Shown here piece by piece: positions 23,169-34,622 of a stretch of DNA of 64,000 nt. The first letter of the stretch is position 1. Each line of letters opens with the position of its first letter. The notes under the pieces were generated by a model that did not search any database, was not told where the DNA came from, and was given only the letters and a program-made list of their open reading frames with translations. The position numbers were made by a program, and so were the translations under genes. This DNA is from Panax quinquefolius (lineage: Eukaryota > Streptophyta > Magnoliopsida > Apiales > Araliaceae): contig CM035165.1 of the NCBI GenBank assembly GCA_020205615.1, positions 29,237,544-29,301,543 of the forward strand, written 5' to 3'.

Positions 23169-24067
23169 TGTAAGACCCCAATTTTTATGAATAAAGAATA
23201 ATTTTTTTGAAATATATTTTTGAATATTATGGTGTGGATTTGATATAATATTATAGTTGTGGGTAATATTTATAAATTTTGCAAAGTAAGCAAGTGGTTA
23301 TATAATATTCGATTGGTTTTAAATATTCGTTTTAACAGTGAATATTCAGACGCTTAAGACAATCATTGGTGGACCCCACAACGGAAGTATTGTCTGTGAG
23401 ACCCCATATTTTATCAATAAAGATTTGAATTTTGTCGAAATAATTTTTAATATTATGGTGTGAATTTGAGATAATATTATAGTTGTGGGTAGTATTTATA
23501 AATTTTGCAAAGTATGCAAGTTGTTATAAAATATTCGTTTGGTGGGGAATATTCTTTTTGTTAGGAATATTCGTGAACTACTCAATCATCGGTGGACCCC
23601 AATAATGTAATTATTATTTCCGATCGAGAAAAACGACAAAAATATTTTATAAAAATAACTACGCTATGTTACTGCATTAAAAGCTGCTGAACTACCCTTG
23701 GTAAAAGTATAATGAATACGCTGCGTCAGTTAAGAAGACACTCAGTATTGATTATCGATGCTTACGTGAGAAGTCACTCAATTTATGCTCAATTATTACT
23801 ACATGAATCTTCACCGTGATCATATCTCTTATATTATCGATTCAATTATTGTCACAAAGATCATCCAGTATAATATGTTATATTATTAATTGAGACGACA
23901 AGTTATAAATGATTAATAATTGTTGAAAGATTAAAAATGTGTTGATTAAAAATAAAATGATTGTGGTAATATTTATTCAATTCTTGATGTATATAAAGAG
24001 TCATATGAGACATTTGTGGTAAGTTTGATTATTTTATGGGGGCCCATATGTCATCATCTAAGAGTCT

Positions 24068-24440
24068 CTTCGTCAATAGTAATTACCTTCACCAATAGTA
24101 ATTACCTTTGTGAATAGTAATTATCTTCGTCAATAGTAATTACCTTCGCCAATAATAGTAATTACCTTTGTGAATAGTAATTAACTTCGTCAATAGTAAT
24201 TACCTTTGTGAATAGTAATTACCTTCGTCAATAGTAATTACATTTGTGAATAGTAATTATCTTCGCCAATAAGTAATTACCTTCGTCAATAGTAATTACC
24301 TTTGTGAATAAGTAATTACCTTCGTCGAATAGTAATTACCTTTACTGAGCGCCGAACCACTTGTCGTTTCACATTACAAAAGGCCGAACCACTTGTCGCT
24401 TCACATTACAAAGGCCAAACCACTTTTCTTTTCACATCAC
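24068..24440 (+). repeat. U3 tandem repeats in solo LTR A2
   Basis: From 24068 to 24345 a unit of about 20 bases (AATAGTAATTACCTTCGTC type) repeats around 13-14 times. It is followed by about three copies of a 31-base unit (GGCCGAACCACTTGTCG type). Solo LTR A3 has only two or three of the first unit (about 40740-40800, reverse strand), so copy number varies within the family. Confidence 0.85.
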
Positions 24441-24689
24441 TAATCGCTGCTTCACTCGCTTTTCACACTAAGGTGTCTTAAGCTAGAAATCTTCTATAAA
24501 TAGAGGCCTAGTGCTTCATTATTTTCACTTAATTCAATTGAAACTCTGCAGAGAGAAAACTATAGAGAAAGAAGAAAAGTATTCTACTACTTCACCTTGC
24601 CAATATTCGGTTCTTCTAAGGTAGGAATATTATTTGTTGTAATTGCGTAAGGGGTGTTATTCTTTCTTATTCATGAAGAGAATCGTTGT

Positions 24690-25140
24690 TATTCCATCGC
24701 TTATTATTCTCGTGGAATAACTTTTGATAATGTGGTTTACCCTATACTTGGTGACATTTTTTCTATTATTTTGTTGGAACATCCATGCTCGTGTGTTTTA
24801 CACCCACATGGTTCCGCCTTTATTATTATTCTGCTGAAACATCCTGCTCATGTGTTTTACACCCGACCGGTTCCGCCTTTTTATTATTATTCTCATTGAA
24901 CATCCTCGTGCGTGTGTTTTTACACCGGACCGGTTCCGTCTTTATCATTCTGCTGAATATCCTATCATGTGTTTTACACCCATCCGTTCCATCTTTATTA
25001 TTCTCATTGAACATCCTGCTTGCGTTGTGAATTTCACCGACCTGGTTCCGTTATTATTATTCTCGTTGGAATAACTCCGTCTGTCATGCCAAGTACCACA
25101 TGCATGGTGATTTCTTTTGTTATTCCATTCTTTATTATAC
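24690..25140 (+). repeat. R/U5 tandem array in solo LTR A2
   Basis: Units of about 57 bases carry GGTTCC, TTATTATTCT, GAACATCCTGC and GTGTTTTACACC in fixed order. Five to six copies occur here, with equivalents at 18640-18990, 27290-27700 and, reversed, 40060-40400. Repetitive peptides from these frames are not proteins. Confidence 0.8.
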
Positions 25141-28100
25141 CCAAATTGGTTAAAACTTTGACTTCTATACTCCATGAAATTAGTAGAATATTCTTGATAT
25201 TTACGTTTCATCCAAAGATCTTTTCATGAAAATATTCTCACGATCATTCTTGAATTTTACTTTACAAAACAAGATCATTTTGACAATTTGGACGTTAATA
25301 ATTCTGGATAAAATAATTATTGAACTTGTTTTATTGAATTATTATGTCATTGTCATCATCCTCATGTTATATTATGTTATCTTCACCACGTGTATAGATA
25401 AACTTAGTATGATTATGACGAGGATCATTCTAAGATAATCACGGCTTGTTATAAATGATGTGATAAAAGTCCTCCGTGGCACAGTAATGCGTGATGGATA
25501 GTTTTTGGTATGATTATGACCGTGGGGTGATCCTGTATAGTCATGACCATTGATAATTTGATGAATATCCTCGGCCAGTAGTGTAAGGTGATTCGATGAT
25601 GTGGATTATTTATTAAAGTTGAGTCTCAGCTATAACAGTGATGAAAAACCTTTTAAAATCTAAAAGATAGTAGACTTTATTCTCTACTTGACTCTTTTAA
25701 TGGATTGCTTATTCCACTGCAGTTAAACTTGTTGTCTATTGTATTTTATCAGTTTAACACTTTTGAAGGCTAATGATAAATTATTCTGCATTATCTTAGT
25801 CATAATATTTCTTACTGGGCTAGTTGAGCTCACCCTTTCTTTCACTGTTCTCTTCAGGAAATGAGAACATAGCTTGAGACGAGTCTGGGAAGCGGAGTAA
25901 TGGTCCGTAGGATAGCATTAGTAGTCCTCACTATTCTCGTGAAATAGTGTGATAATAGTAGTAATGAGGACTCTTTTGAGTTTGTATAATATCTAGTAGA
26001 CAATATTTGTATTCAAACTCACAGCGAGTTTATGTCGATTGCATACCTACGCTTATATTAGTAAGTTATATTTGAATTTATGTACCATGTATGTAAGTGG
26101 CGACCCAGAGATGGGTGACGATACCTAATTTTGGGGCGTTACATTGTCGTGAGTTAAAAACAACAAAATTATCTTTTTATAAAATAACTATGCGAAAGTG
26201 TTACTGAAGTTAAACCCGTTGAACTACCCTAGAGTAAAAGTACAATGTACGCGTGGTTGCATAAGTAGCACACGATATTGATTATTGATGCTTACGTGTG
26301 AAATCACTCGCTTATACTCAATTATTACTATCGTTATTGCACGCATCATATCTCTCATATTAATGATTCAATTATTGTCATAGTATCATCTGCATAATAT
26401 TTATTATTATTAAATCAATAATTGAGACTACAAAGTTATTCATATTATTATTTGTAATATCGACAATGTCTAGAAGTTCATCGAAGGAGAGGTTTGGTCA
26501 CCTAATTACGCGCCAATAAGGAGAAATCCTTATCGGAAAGCCCCCTATTTCCTGGGAACGACCTGGTTGTTAAATATTGTGAATTATAATATTAATGATG
26601 AATAAGTTGGTGTTGATTAAAGATGAAATAGATAGTTCCATTGTGTTGAAATTATTTGTGTTAGTAAAAATTGACATTTATTTTGATAATAATTGATGTC
26701 TGAAGGTTATGTTGACCAATCGGGTAATTAACCGGATAAATGAGCAATTAATTGCTATTAATTCACATGATTATAACTATTTGTTCACATGTGTGTACTA
26801 TTGATTCACATTCTTGTACTATTAGGGGAGGTGGTGCAAGATTGATAATACTTGCATGACTAAGTTAAAAATGGAGGTATAGTTGAAGGTACTATACTGT
26901 AATTAGTTTTTTTAACATGATTATACTATTAAGTCACATGAATGAACTATTAATTAACATTATTTACTATTAGGGGAGGTGGTGCAAGTTTGATAATACT
27001 TGCAAGACTAAATTAAAAATGAAGAAAAAAAAGAAGGTATTATACTGTAATATTTTGAGCCCCAAAACGTGTAATTATCGAAACTATATTTTCCTATAAA
27101 TAGAAGCTCATTCTTTCTTTATTTCACACCAATTCACTAAAGCTATAGAGCAATTATTATAGAGAGAAATTATAGAGAGAAAGAAGAAGAGAAGTCTGCT
27201 ACATCACTATTCAAGTATCCAGTCTTCTTCTAAGGTAAGGGGTATTATTCTTTTGTATTCATGAAGAGAGTTATTTTTTTTCAATACTCGTAAGGGTTGT
27301 TATTCCATTCTTTATTATTATGTTGGAATAACTTGTCTATGTGAAGTACCGCATACATGGTGAAATTCTTCTGTTATTCCATTCTTTATTATTCTGCTGG
27401 AATAACTCATGCATGGCTTCTATCACATGCCCGTGAATTCTATTGTTATTCCGCTCTTTATTATTCTCGCTTGAATATCCTGCTTTGTCTGGATTACGCA
27501 CGACCGGTTCCATTCTTTATTATTCTTACATTGGAATATCATATACATGCGGAGTTACGCACGACCGGTTCCATTCTTTATTATTATTCGTTATAATAAC
27601 CTATACATCTGCGGATTACACACACCTGGTGAATTCTTCTTCGTATTCTATTCTTTATTATTCTGCATTGGAATAACTCCGCCATGTGGAATATCGCATG
27701 CATGGTGAATGATCCTTCAGATTCATTCCTTATTAAATTGTGGAAATGATCTCGTTCACGTGGATTACCGCATGACGGGCAAAAATCTATTTCATGCGGT
27801 TTCATATATTCTATTATACTCAACAAGTTAAAGTTTTGCTTCTATACTCCATGAAATTAGTGGAATATCTTTGATATTTAAGGCTTCATCCAAAGATCTT
27901 TTCATGGAAATATTCTTCTGAGCATTCTTGAATTTTACTCCACAAAGAAGTATCATGTTGACAATTTAGACGTTATTGATTTCTGGATAAATTAAAATTA
28001 TAAATCTTTAAAATTTATCCTTGAACTTGTTTTATTGAATTATTATGTCATTGTCATCATCCTCATGCTTATATTGTGATTAAAGTCATCTTTGGCTTAC

Positions 28101-28838
28101 GTGCGTAGATGGACTTGGTATGATTATGACTGTGGATTATTCTTGCAATCGTCATAACCGTAATGTGACGAATGATGTGGTAAAAGTCCTCATGGGCCTG
28201 GACAGCTGTTGGTATGATTATGACCAAGGATAATTCGGTATAATCATGACCATTGTTGATTACATGAATATCCTTGGCCGTGATGCAGGGATGATTCGAT
28301 TTTATTTATTAAGCTGAGTCTCAGCGATAAAGTTGATGAAAAACTTTTTAAATCATAGAAGATAGTAGATTTTATACTCTACTTGACTCTTCTAATGGAT
28401 TGTTTGTTCTGCTACAGTTAAACTTGTTGTCTATTATATTCTATCAGTTTAACATTGTTAAAGGCTAATGATAATTTATTCTGCATTATCTTAGTCATAA
28501 TATTTCTTCTTGGGCTAGTTGAGCTCACCCTTTCTTTCACCGTTCTCTTCAGAAATGAGAACGCAAATGGACTACTAATGGGAACCAGGAGAATATCGGT
28601 CCGATGATAGCATTAGTAGTCCTCACTATTCTTACATTAAATAGTGTGATAATAAATGTAATGAGGACTCCATTGAGTGTGGATATTGTCTAGATGACAA
28701 TATTCTTATTAAAACTCTTAGATTATGTTTTGTCGTATTTTACACGACTGTTGTATAATTAAGTTATATTTGAATTTTGTACCATATATTTGGTGACTCA
28801 AGATGGGTGATGTATACATTGCTTGGGGGCGCCACAGT

Positions 28839-28850
28839 TGGTATCAAAGC
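28839..28850 (+). promoter_or_regulatory. primer binding site of element B
   Basis: TGGTATCAAAGC begins two bases after the LTR end. It differs at one position from TGGTATCAGAGC, the plant PBS complementary to the 3' end of initiator methionine tRNA. Confidence 0.85.
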
Positions 28851-29021
28851 TTAGGGATATGATCCATGGTCGAGATGTGAGACAAGAACTAGGAGGGAGA
28901 GACGGGGATTCCTTCGCTAGTATGACCTACCTAAGTTTACTTGGTATTTATTTGGTCGGTCAGAGTATAAGGATAATATGTGACATGTCAATTAACCCTT
29001 GTTTTGTGGCAGTATTTGAAA

Positions 29022-30170
29022 ATGGCCCAAAAATGTTGAGAGAAGCAATGAAGCACATGAGACTGTTGAGTCACCAACGATCAATACCCAGGATAATGTC
29101 CATCAGGATGGCAATAATCCTCAGAAAAATAATAACACTGACCAAATGATGAACGATGGAATGTTCAGAGGCTTTATGCAATTCATGCAACATCAGGCGA
29201 GAGCGACTCCTGTCCAAAATGTAGGTGAAAACATTGAAACTCTCTGGACGGTCACACCGCTAAATGATTCAAGGAGTCGGGACCACCGGAGTTTATTGGA
29301 GAGCCAAAACCACTTAAGGCGGAGACGTGGATAAAGCAGATCACCAAGATATTTGATGTTTTGGGATGCTTCGAGGAGCAAAAGGTTCCCTTTGCCATCT
29401 TTATGTTGCGAGGAGAGGCAGACTACTGGTGGGAATCGCTAAAGTGTACTCAACTTGTCGCACTGAAGATGTCTTGGGAGAAGTTCCAAGAGCTATTCAA
29501 CGACAAGTACTTTCCCAAAAGTATTCGTCACATGAAAGAGGTAGAGTTCATCAAGTTGGAGCAGAACAATATGACCATGTCACAGTACGAAGCTAAGTTT
29601 GCCGAGTTATCCTGGTTTGCGTCTCACTTGGTTGATAATGAGAAGAGAATGACGCGGATGTTTCTAAGAGGCTTGAAACCCAAGATACGTCAATATCTAA
29701 TTTCTCATAAACTGTGTTTGTATTCAGATGTTGTAAATAGGGCTCAGTTATTGGAGCGCGATAACGAGTCAACCCAACCAAGAGAAAGCGGTAAAGAAAA
29801 TGATAATACCAAGTGGTGGCGGTACCATCGTAAAGCGGTGACAACAAACGTGGAGGGAATCAACATGCCAGAAATGGTAACCACTTCAGTGGTAATCATG
29901 GCCAAGACAATAAGAATGGACACCTCAAGAAAAGGAGATTCAACAATGATGGAAAGACGTCAGCACCAACACCCGTTGTTAAGGAAGGAGAACAACCACC
30001 TATCGTACGTTACAAATGTGGAGGGGAAGGACACATCAATCCAAACTGCGCGATGCAGTCCAAAGCGTGTTACAATTGTGGAAAAGAAGGTCACCTAGCT
30101 CGATTTTGTCGTGCACCAAAGTCAAATCTGGCTGGGATGGAGGCATCAAAGGGTGTCCCAGACAAAATAA
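29022..30170 (+). pseudogene. gag of element B (capsid and nucleocapsid)
   Basis: The N-terminal piece reads GMFRGFMQFMQHQARATPVQ at about 29158. A frameshift near 29262 follows, then a long open stretch (29361-30098) with the gypsy capsid signature: FAIFMLRGEADYWWESLK, SWEKFQELFNDKYFP and EVEFIKLEQNNMTMSQYEAK. A second shift near 29830 precedes two CCHC zinc knuckles at 30010-30110. The first reads RYKCGGEGHINPNC, so its first Cys is Arg (CGT). The second, CYNCGKEGHLARFC, is intact. Gag packages element RNA into cytoplasmic particles. The initiator is assigned to ATG at 29022, but the first frame is already broken, so this is uncertain. Confidence 0.85.
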
Positions 30171-30550
30171 AATCGGTAGTTCAAGGGAGAGCATTTGTCG
30201 TAACCTCCCAAAAAGCGAGGAATCCGAACAAGGTGATCACGGGTAAGCTAATCATAAACTCTAGTGAAGCTTATACTTTATTTGATACCGGTTCTACCCA
30301 TTCTTTCATTTCTCCTACTTGCACTCAACGTTTAAATTTGACTCCGGAGAAATTAGACTTTGACTTATCGGTTAAAACTCAGTTGGGAGAAACCTTCATT
30401 ACATCCACTGTTTCTAAGTCTTGTTTGATTCAAATCGGTAACCGCACGTTACCTGTCGATCTTATTTCCTTAAAAATACTTGCATTTGACGTAATTCTAG
30501 GGATTGATTGGTTAACTACTCATCATGCTAAAATTAATTGTTTTCGTTAG
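30171..30550 (+). pseudogene. protease domain of element B
   Basis: An aspartic protease region continues in the frame of the second zinc knuckle. The catalytic triplet is in LFDTGSTHSFIS, with Asp encoded at 30284-30286. The flap and C-terminal part (LISLKILAFDVILGIDWLTT) are of retropepsin type. The frame stops at TAG (30548-30550), where element C2 reads Lys in the same context (NCFR versus DCFRK), so the stop is a point mutation. The protease would cut the Gag-Pol polyprotein. Confidence 0.85.
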
Positions 30551-31480
30551 GTTGTTAGCCTTTATATTCCTAATCAACCTATTATGCGAATTCAAGCGAC
30601 CAAACCATTAAAATCGATCATGGTCATCTCAAGCCATAAAGCTATTCGTTTATTAAAAAACGGATGTCAAGCTTTCTTAGCTCATGTCACAGATTTAAAC
30701 AATAATACGTCAGATTTGAATGATATTTCTATTGTTAATAAATTCCCTGACGTATTCCCCGAAGAACTTCCTGGCCTACCCCCGGAGCGTGAAATCGAGT
30801 TTGGTATTGACCTTGAACCCGGTACAAAACCCATTTCCAAAGTCCCATATCGAATGGCTCCTATTGAACTTCAGGAGTTAAAAACCCAACTATAGGAATT
30901 GTTAGACATCGGTTTCATTCATCCTAGTAAGTCTCCTTGGGGTGCTCCTGTTCTATTCGTGAAGAAGAAAGATCGAAGTATGCGACTTTGTATTGATTAT
31001 CGGGAGTTGAATCATGTCACCATAAAAAATAGGTACCCATTGCCTCGTATTGATGACCTGTTTGACCAGTTGCAAGGAGCCAAATTCTTTTCAAAGATTG
31101 ATCTTCGTTCCGGATATCATCAGTTAAAGATTAAAACTGATGACATTCCCAAGACTGCTTTCAGAACTCGGTACGGACATTATGAATTCCTAGTCATGTC
31201 TTTTGGATTGACTAATGCTCCTGATGCTATCATGGACATGATGAACCGAGTATTCAAGGAATATTTGGATAACTTTGTGGTCGTCTTTATTGATGACATC
31301 CTCATATACTCCAAAACCCGTGAAGACCATGAACAACACTTGAGGCTGATACTCCAAAAGCTTCGTGAAAACAAGCTATATGTCAAGTTGAAGAAATGCG
31401 AGTTCTGGCTTGAGGAAGTTGCATTCCTTGGGCACGTGATATCAAATCATGGAATATCCGTTGACCCAAATGAAGATTGA
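30551..31480 (+). pseudogene. reverse transcriptase domain of element B
   Basis: A linker (ends PELPGLPPEREIEFGIDLEP at about 30760-30820) leads to the RT core. A stop lies at 30893-30895. RT motifs follow: [50 protein letters not shown] (first catalytic Asp), [14 protein letters not shown], and [12 protein letters not shown], where the two catalytic Asp are encoded at 31292-31297. FIDD rather than YMDD is normal in plant gypsy. The region ends in [17 protein letters not shown] and then loses frame (31478 stop). About 20 bases of the connection domain appear altered. It copies element RNA into cDNA. Confidence 0.9.
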
Positions 31481-32073
31481 AGCAATTCAAAGTGGAGCAA
31501 CCAAAATCGATGATCAAAATACGTATCTTTCTCTCTAGCTTGTTATTATCGAGATTCGTGGAAGAATTTTCTCGAATCGCTACTCCATTAACTCAGCTGA
31601 CTCGAAAAGATACAAAGTTCGGTTGGAGCGAGGAATATGAGAAGAGTTTTCAAGAACTCAAGAGAAGACTCATTTCAGTACCTGTTCTGACAATACCATC
31701 TGGCTCGGAGGGATTTCTCATCTACAGTGATGCTTCTGGCAAAGGGTTAGGATGTGTTCTCATGCAACATGGGAAAGTCATAGCCTATGCCTCACGACAA
31801 CTCAAAGAATATGAGAGGAAATATCCTACTCATGATCTAGAGTTTGTAGCAATTATTTTTGCCCTTAAGATTTGGAGGCATTACCTGTATGGAGAGAAGG
31901 TGGAGATCTATACGGATCATAAAAGCCTCAAATATTTCTTCACTCAAAAGGAACTCAACATGCGGCAATGACGATGGCTTGAGTTGTTGAAAGATTATGA
32001 TTATACCATCCAATACTATCCTGGAAAAACGAACGTAGTAGCTGACGCATTGAGTAGAAAAACATATGCGGGC
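31481..32073 (+). pseudogene. RNase H domain of element B
   Basis: From about 31555 the translation reads [19 protein letters not shown], then [20 protein letters not shown] (RNase H catalytic Asp in YSDAS), [18 protein letters not shown], and [20 protein letters not shown] with the second catalytic Asp in TDHKSL. TGA at 31969-31971 interrupts MRQ-RW, compatible with CGA to TGA. It then continues KDYDYTIQYYPGKTNVVADA followed by LSRK, the normal end of gypsy RNase H. This domain removes the RNA strand during cDNA synthesis. Confidence 0.88.
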
Positions 32074-33230
32074 ACGAGTGCAATATTGTCAACGCAAAGG
32101 CCCATTTTGCATGACTTGAAAAGGATGGAAATAGAGTTAAAGACTCTAGGGACCCATGTGATGATAGCGAATATACGAGTGGAACCGACTTTAATCGATA
32201 AAATTAAAGTTGCTCAAGCTACAGACCCGGAGCTGATGCGTATGAGAAAGAAAGTGCAAGAAGATGCTATTTCAGAAGAAAGAATCGATGAAAAAGGAAT
32301 ACTTCGAGTCAACTACATACTTTGTGTTCCTAACGATTTTGACTTGAAGTATAAAATCATGATGGAGGCACATAACACACCGTTTGCAATCCATCTTGGG
32401 AGTACCAAAATGTATCGTGATCTTCGACATATATTTTGGTGGAGCAATCAAGTGCCAAAAGGTCCATTGTAACCACTTGAAATTCCAGAATGGAAGTGGG
32501 AGCACATTACCATAGATTTCGTTATTGGGCTTCCCAAGGTTTCTCAAGGCATAGATGCAATTTGGGTCATTGTTGATAGATTGACCAAGTCTGCTCATTT
32601 TCTACCTATACGAGAAACTTATACACTTGAAAGTCTTGCTCGTATGTACATAAACGAGATTGTAAGACTGCATGGTATGCCAGCATCCATAGTTTCTGAT
32701 CGAGACCCAAGATTCACTTCAAGATTTTGGGTTAGTTTGCAAAAACTATGGGCACAGATTTACGATTTAGCTTTCGGATATCATCCTTGGGCGGACGAGC
32801 AAGTGGAGAGGACTATTCAAACTTTTGAAGATCTATTAAGACTCTGTGTCCTTGACTTCAAGGGAAGTTGGGACAAGTTCTTACCATTGGTGGAGTTTTT
32901 CTACAACAACAGTTATCAAACAAGTATTGACATGGCTCCATTTGAGGCATTGTTAGGAAAAAAGTGTCGTTCTCCAGTATGCTGGGATGAGGTGGGTGAA
33001 GCAACATTATTGGGAGTGGAGTTGGTACGTATGACTACGGAAAAGATTCAAAAGATCCGACAACATATAAAAACCTCACAAGATCGACAAAAGAATTATG
33101 ATGATCTTCATCGAAAGGACGTGGAATTCGATATTGGAGATCATGTTTTGTTACGTGTTGCTCTATGGAAAGGAATTACGAGATTTGGAAAGAGAGAAAA
33201 TCTTAATCCTCGATTCATTGGCCCATTTTA
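32074..33230 (+). pseudogene. integrase of element B, zinc finger deleted
   Basis: The N-terminal domain (YRDLRHIFWW) jumps from FWWSN directly to QVPKGPL at about 32443-32470. Element C2 keeps the intervening CLTC-type zinc finger at 58110-58185, so about 60-70 bases are missing here. A TAA stop follows at 32470-32472. The catalytic core runs [20 protein letters not shown] (first Asp), [30 protein letters not shown] (second Asp) and [20 protein letters not shown], where the usual catalytic Glu context Q-x-D/E-Q-E-R-T is recognisable. The C-terminal domain shows [10 protein letters not shown]. It would insert cDNA, but loss of the HHCC finger and stops make it inactive. Confidence 0.88.
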
Positions 33231-33592
33231 ATCCTCGATCGAGTAGGAATCGTGGCTATATAGACTCGCTTATCGCTTAAGTATGTCTACGTGTTCATAA
33301 CGTTTTTCACATATCTATGTTATGTAAATATGTAAATGACCCGAACCACATTATTGAATTAGAACCAGACGAGATAGAGGAAGATTTAACGTATGAAGAG
33401 TTACCTGTTAAAATCTTGGATAAGAAGGATCATATTCTACGCTCCAAGGTTATACCTCAAGTCAAAGTTTTGTGGAGAAACCACGATGTGGAAGAAATGA
33501 CTTGGGAGTTAGAATCTGAGATGAAGTCAAGATATCCTCACCTCTTCGATATACCAGGTACGTACCCTAATTTCGAGGACGAAATTTCATAA
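33231..33592 (+). pseudogene. integrase C-terminal chromodomain-like tail of element B
   Basis: After a frameshift at about 33232 the sequence encodes LCKYVNDPNHIIELEPDEIE and YEELPVKILDKKDHILRSK. It then gives VKVLWRNHDVEEMTWELESE, close to the K-V-W-x-VEE-TWE core of plant chromodomains, and finishes YPHLFDIPGTYPNFEDEIS. Tails of this kind in chromoviruses are known to steer integration to heterochromatin. That fits the self-nesting seen in this window, but the link is inference. Confidence 0.75.
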
Positions 33593-33593
33593 T

Positions 33594-33603
33594 AAGGGGA
33601 GGT
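33594..33603 (+). promoter_or_regulatory. polypurine tract of element B
   Basis: AAGGGGAGGT directly precedes the 3' LTR. It matches in place and composition the tract before the 3' LTR of C2 (59339-59350). Confidence 0.85.
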
Positions 33604-34622
33604 TATAAGACCCCAACTTTTATGAATAAAGAATAATTTTCTCAAAATATATTTTTGAATATTATGGTATGGATTTGATATAATGTTATTGTTGTGGGTA
33701 ATATTTACAAATTTTGCAAAGTAAGCAAGTGGTTATATAATATTCGATTGGTCGGGGAATATTCGTTTTAACAGGGAATATTCGTACGACGGTACAATCA
33801 TTGGTGGACCCCATTAACGAAAGTATTGTCAGTAGTGAGAAAACGTGTAATTATCTTTTATAAAAATAATCTAATGAAATTGTTACTGTTAAACCGTTGA
33901 ACTACCCTAGAAGTAAAAGTACAATGAATGGCGTGGGTTGCATAAGTAGTACACGGTATTGATTATTGATGCTTATGTGAGAAGTCACCGGCTTATACTC
34001 AATTATTATTACAAGAATTGCACGCATTATATCTCTCTCATATTATTGATTCAATTATTGTCACAAGATTATCATCTGCATAATATTTATTATTATTAAA
34101 TCAATAATTGAGAGACTAAAGTTATTCATATTATTATTTTCAATGTTGACAATGTCTAGAAATTCTATCGAGGAGAGGTTTGGTCACCTAATCATTGCTA
34201 ATAAGGAGAAATCCTTATCTGAAAGCCCTCTCTTCCTGTGAACGACTGGGTTGTTAAATATCAGAATTATAATATTAATGATGAATAAGTTCGTCTTTGA
34301 TTAAAGATGAAATGGATAGTTCCATCAGTGTTGGAATTATTAGTGTTAGTGAAAATCGACATTTATTTCGATAATAATTGATGTCTGGAGGTTATGTTGA
34401 CCAATCGGGTAATTAACCGGATAAATGAGCAATTAATTGCTATTAATTCACATGATTATAACTATTTGTTCACATGTGTGTACTATTGATTCACATTCTT
34501 GTACTATTAGGGGAGGTGGTGCAAGATTGATAATATTTGCATGACTAAGTTAAAAATGGAGGTAAAGTTGAAGGTATTATACTGTAATTAGTTTTTTCAC
34601 ATGATTATACTATTAAGTCACA

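Larger units (their letters stand above)
23395..26143 (+). mobile_element. solo LTR A2 inside the 5' LTR of element B
   Basis: It begins TGTGAGACCCC and ends TTGGGGCGTTACA, flanked by TTGTC at 23390-23394 and 26144-26148. At 2749 bases it is about 300 longer than A1, largely because of U3 tandem repeats. It ends TTACA where relatives have GTCACA. Confidence 0.92.
23169..28836 (+). repeat. 5' LTR of element B, split by A2
   Basis: LTR sequence is at 23169-23394 and 26144-28836, ending GGGGGCGCCACA. A TATA box (CCTATAAATAGAAGC) lies near 27097. From 27290 to 27700 there is a tandem array with the same TTATTATTC / GGTTCCATTC units as A1 and A2. A duplicated block containing GGGGAGGTGGTGCAAG occurs at about 26825 and 26970. 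Confidence 0.88.

Noticed and set aside
24060..24350. Regular 20-base repeats resembling a CRISPR array
   Set aside because: Units are contiguous and diverged, without unique spacers, inside a plant LTR.
24654..25229. Six overlapping frames on both strands in A2
   Set aside because: Tandem LTR repeats read in different frames; no start context, no conservation except as DNA.
28823..29149. 108-residue frame at the start of the element B internal region
   Set aside because: Starts inside the LTR, crosses the primer site and shows no Gag motif; more likely leader sequence.
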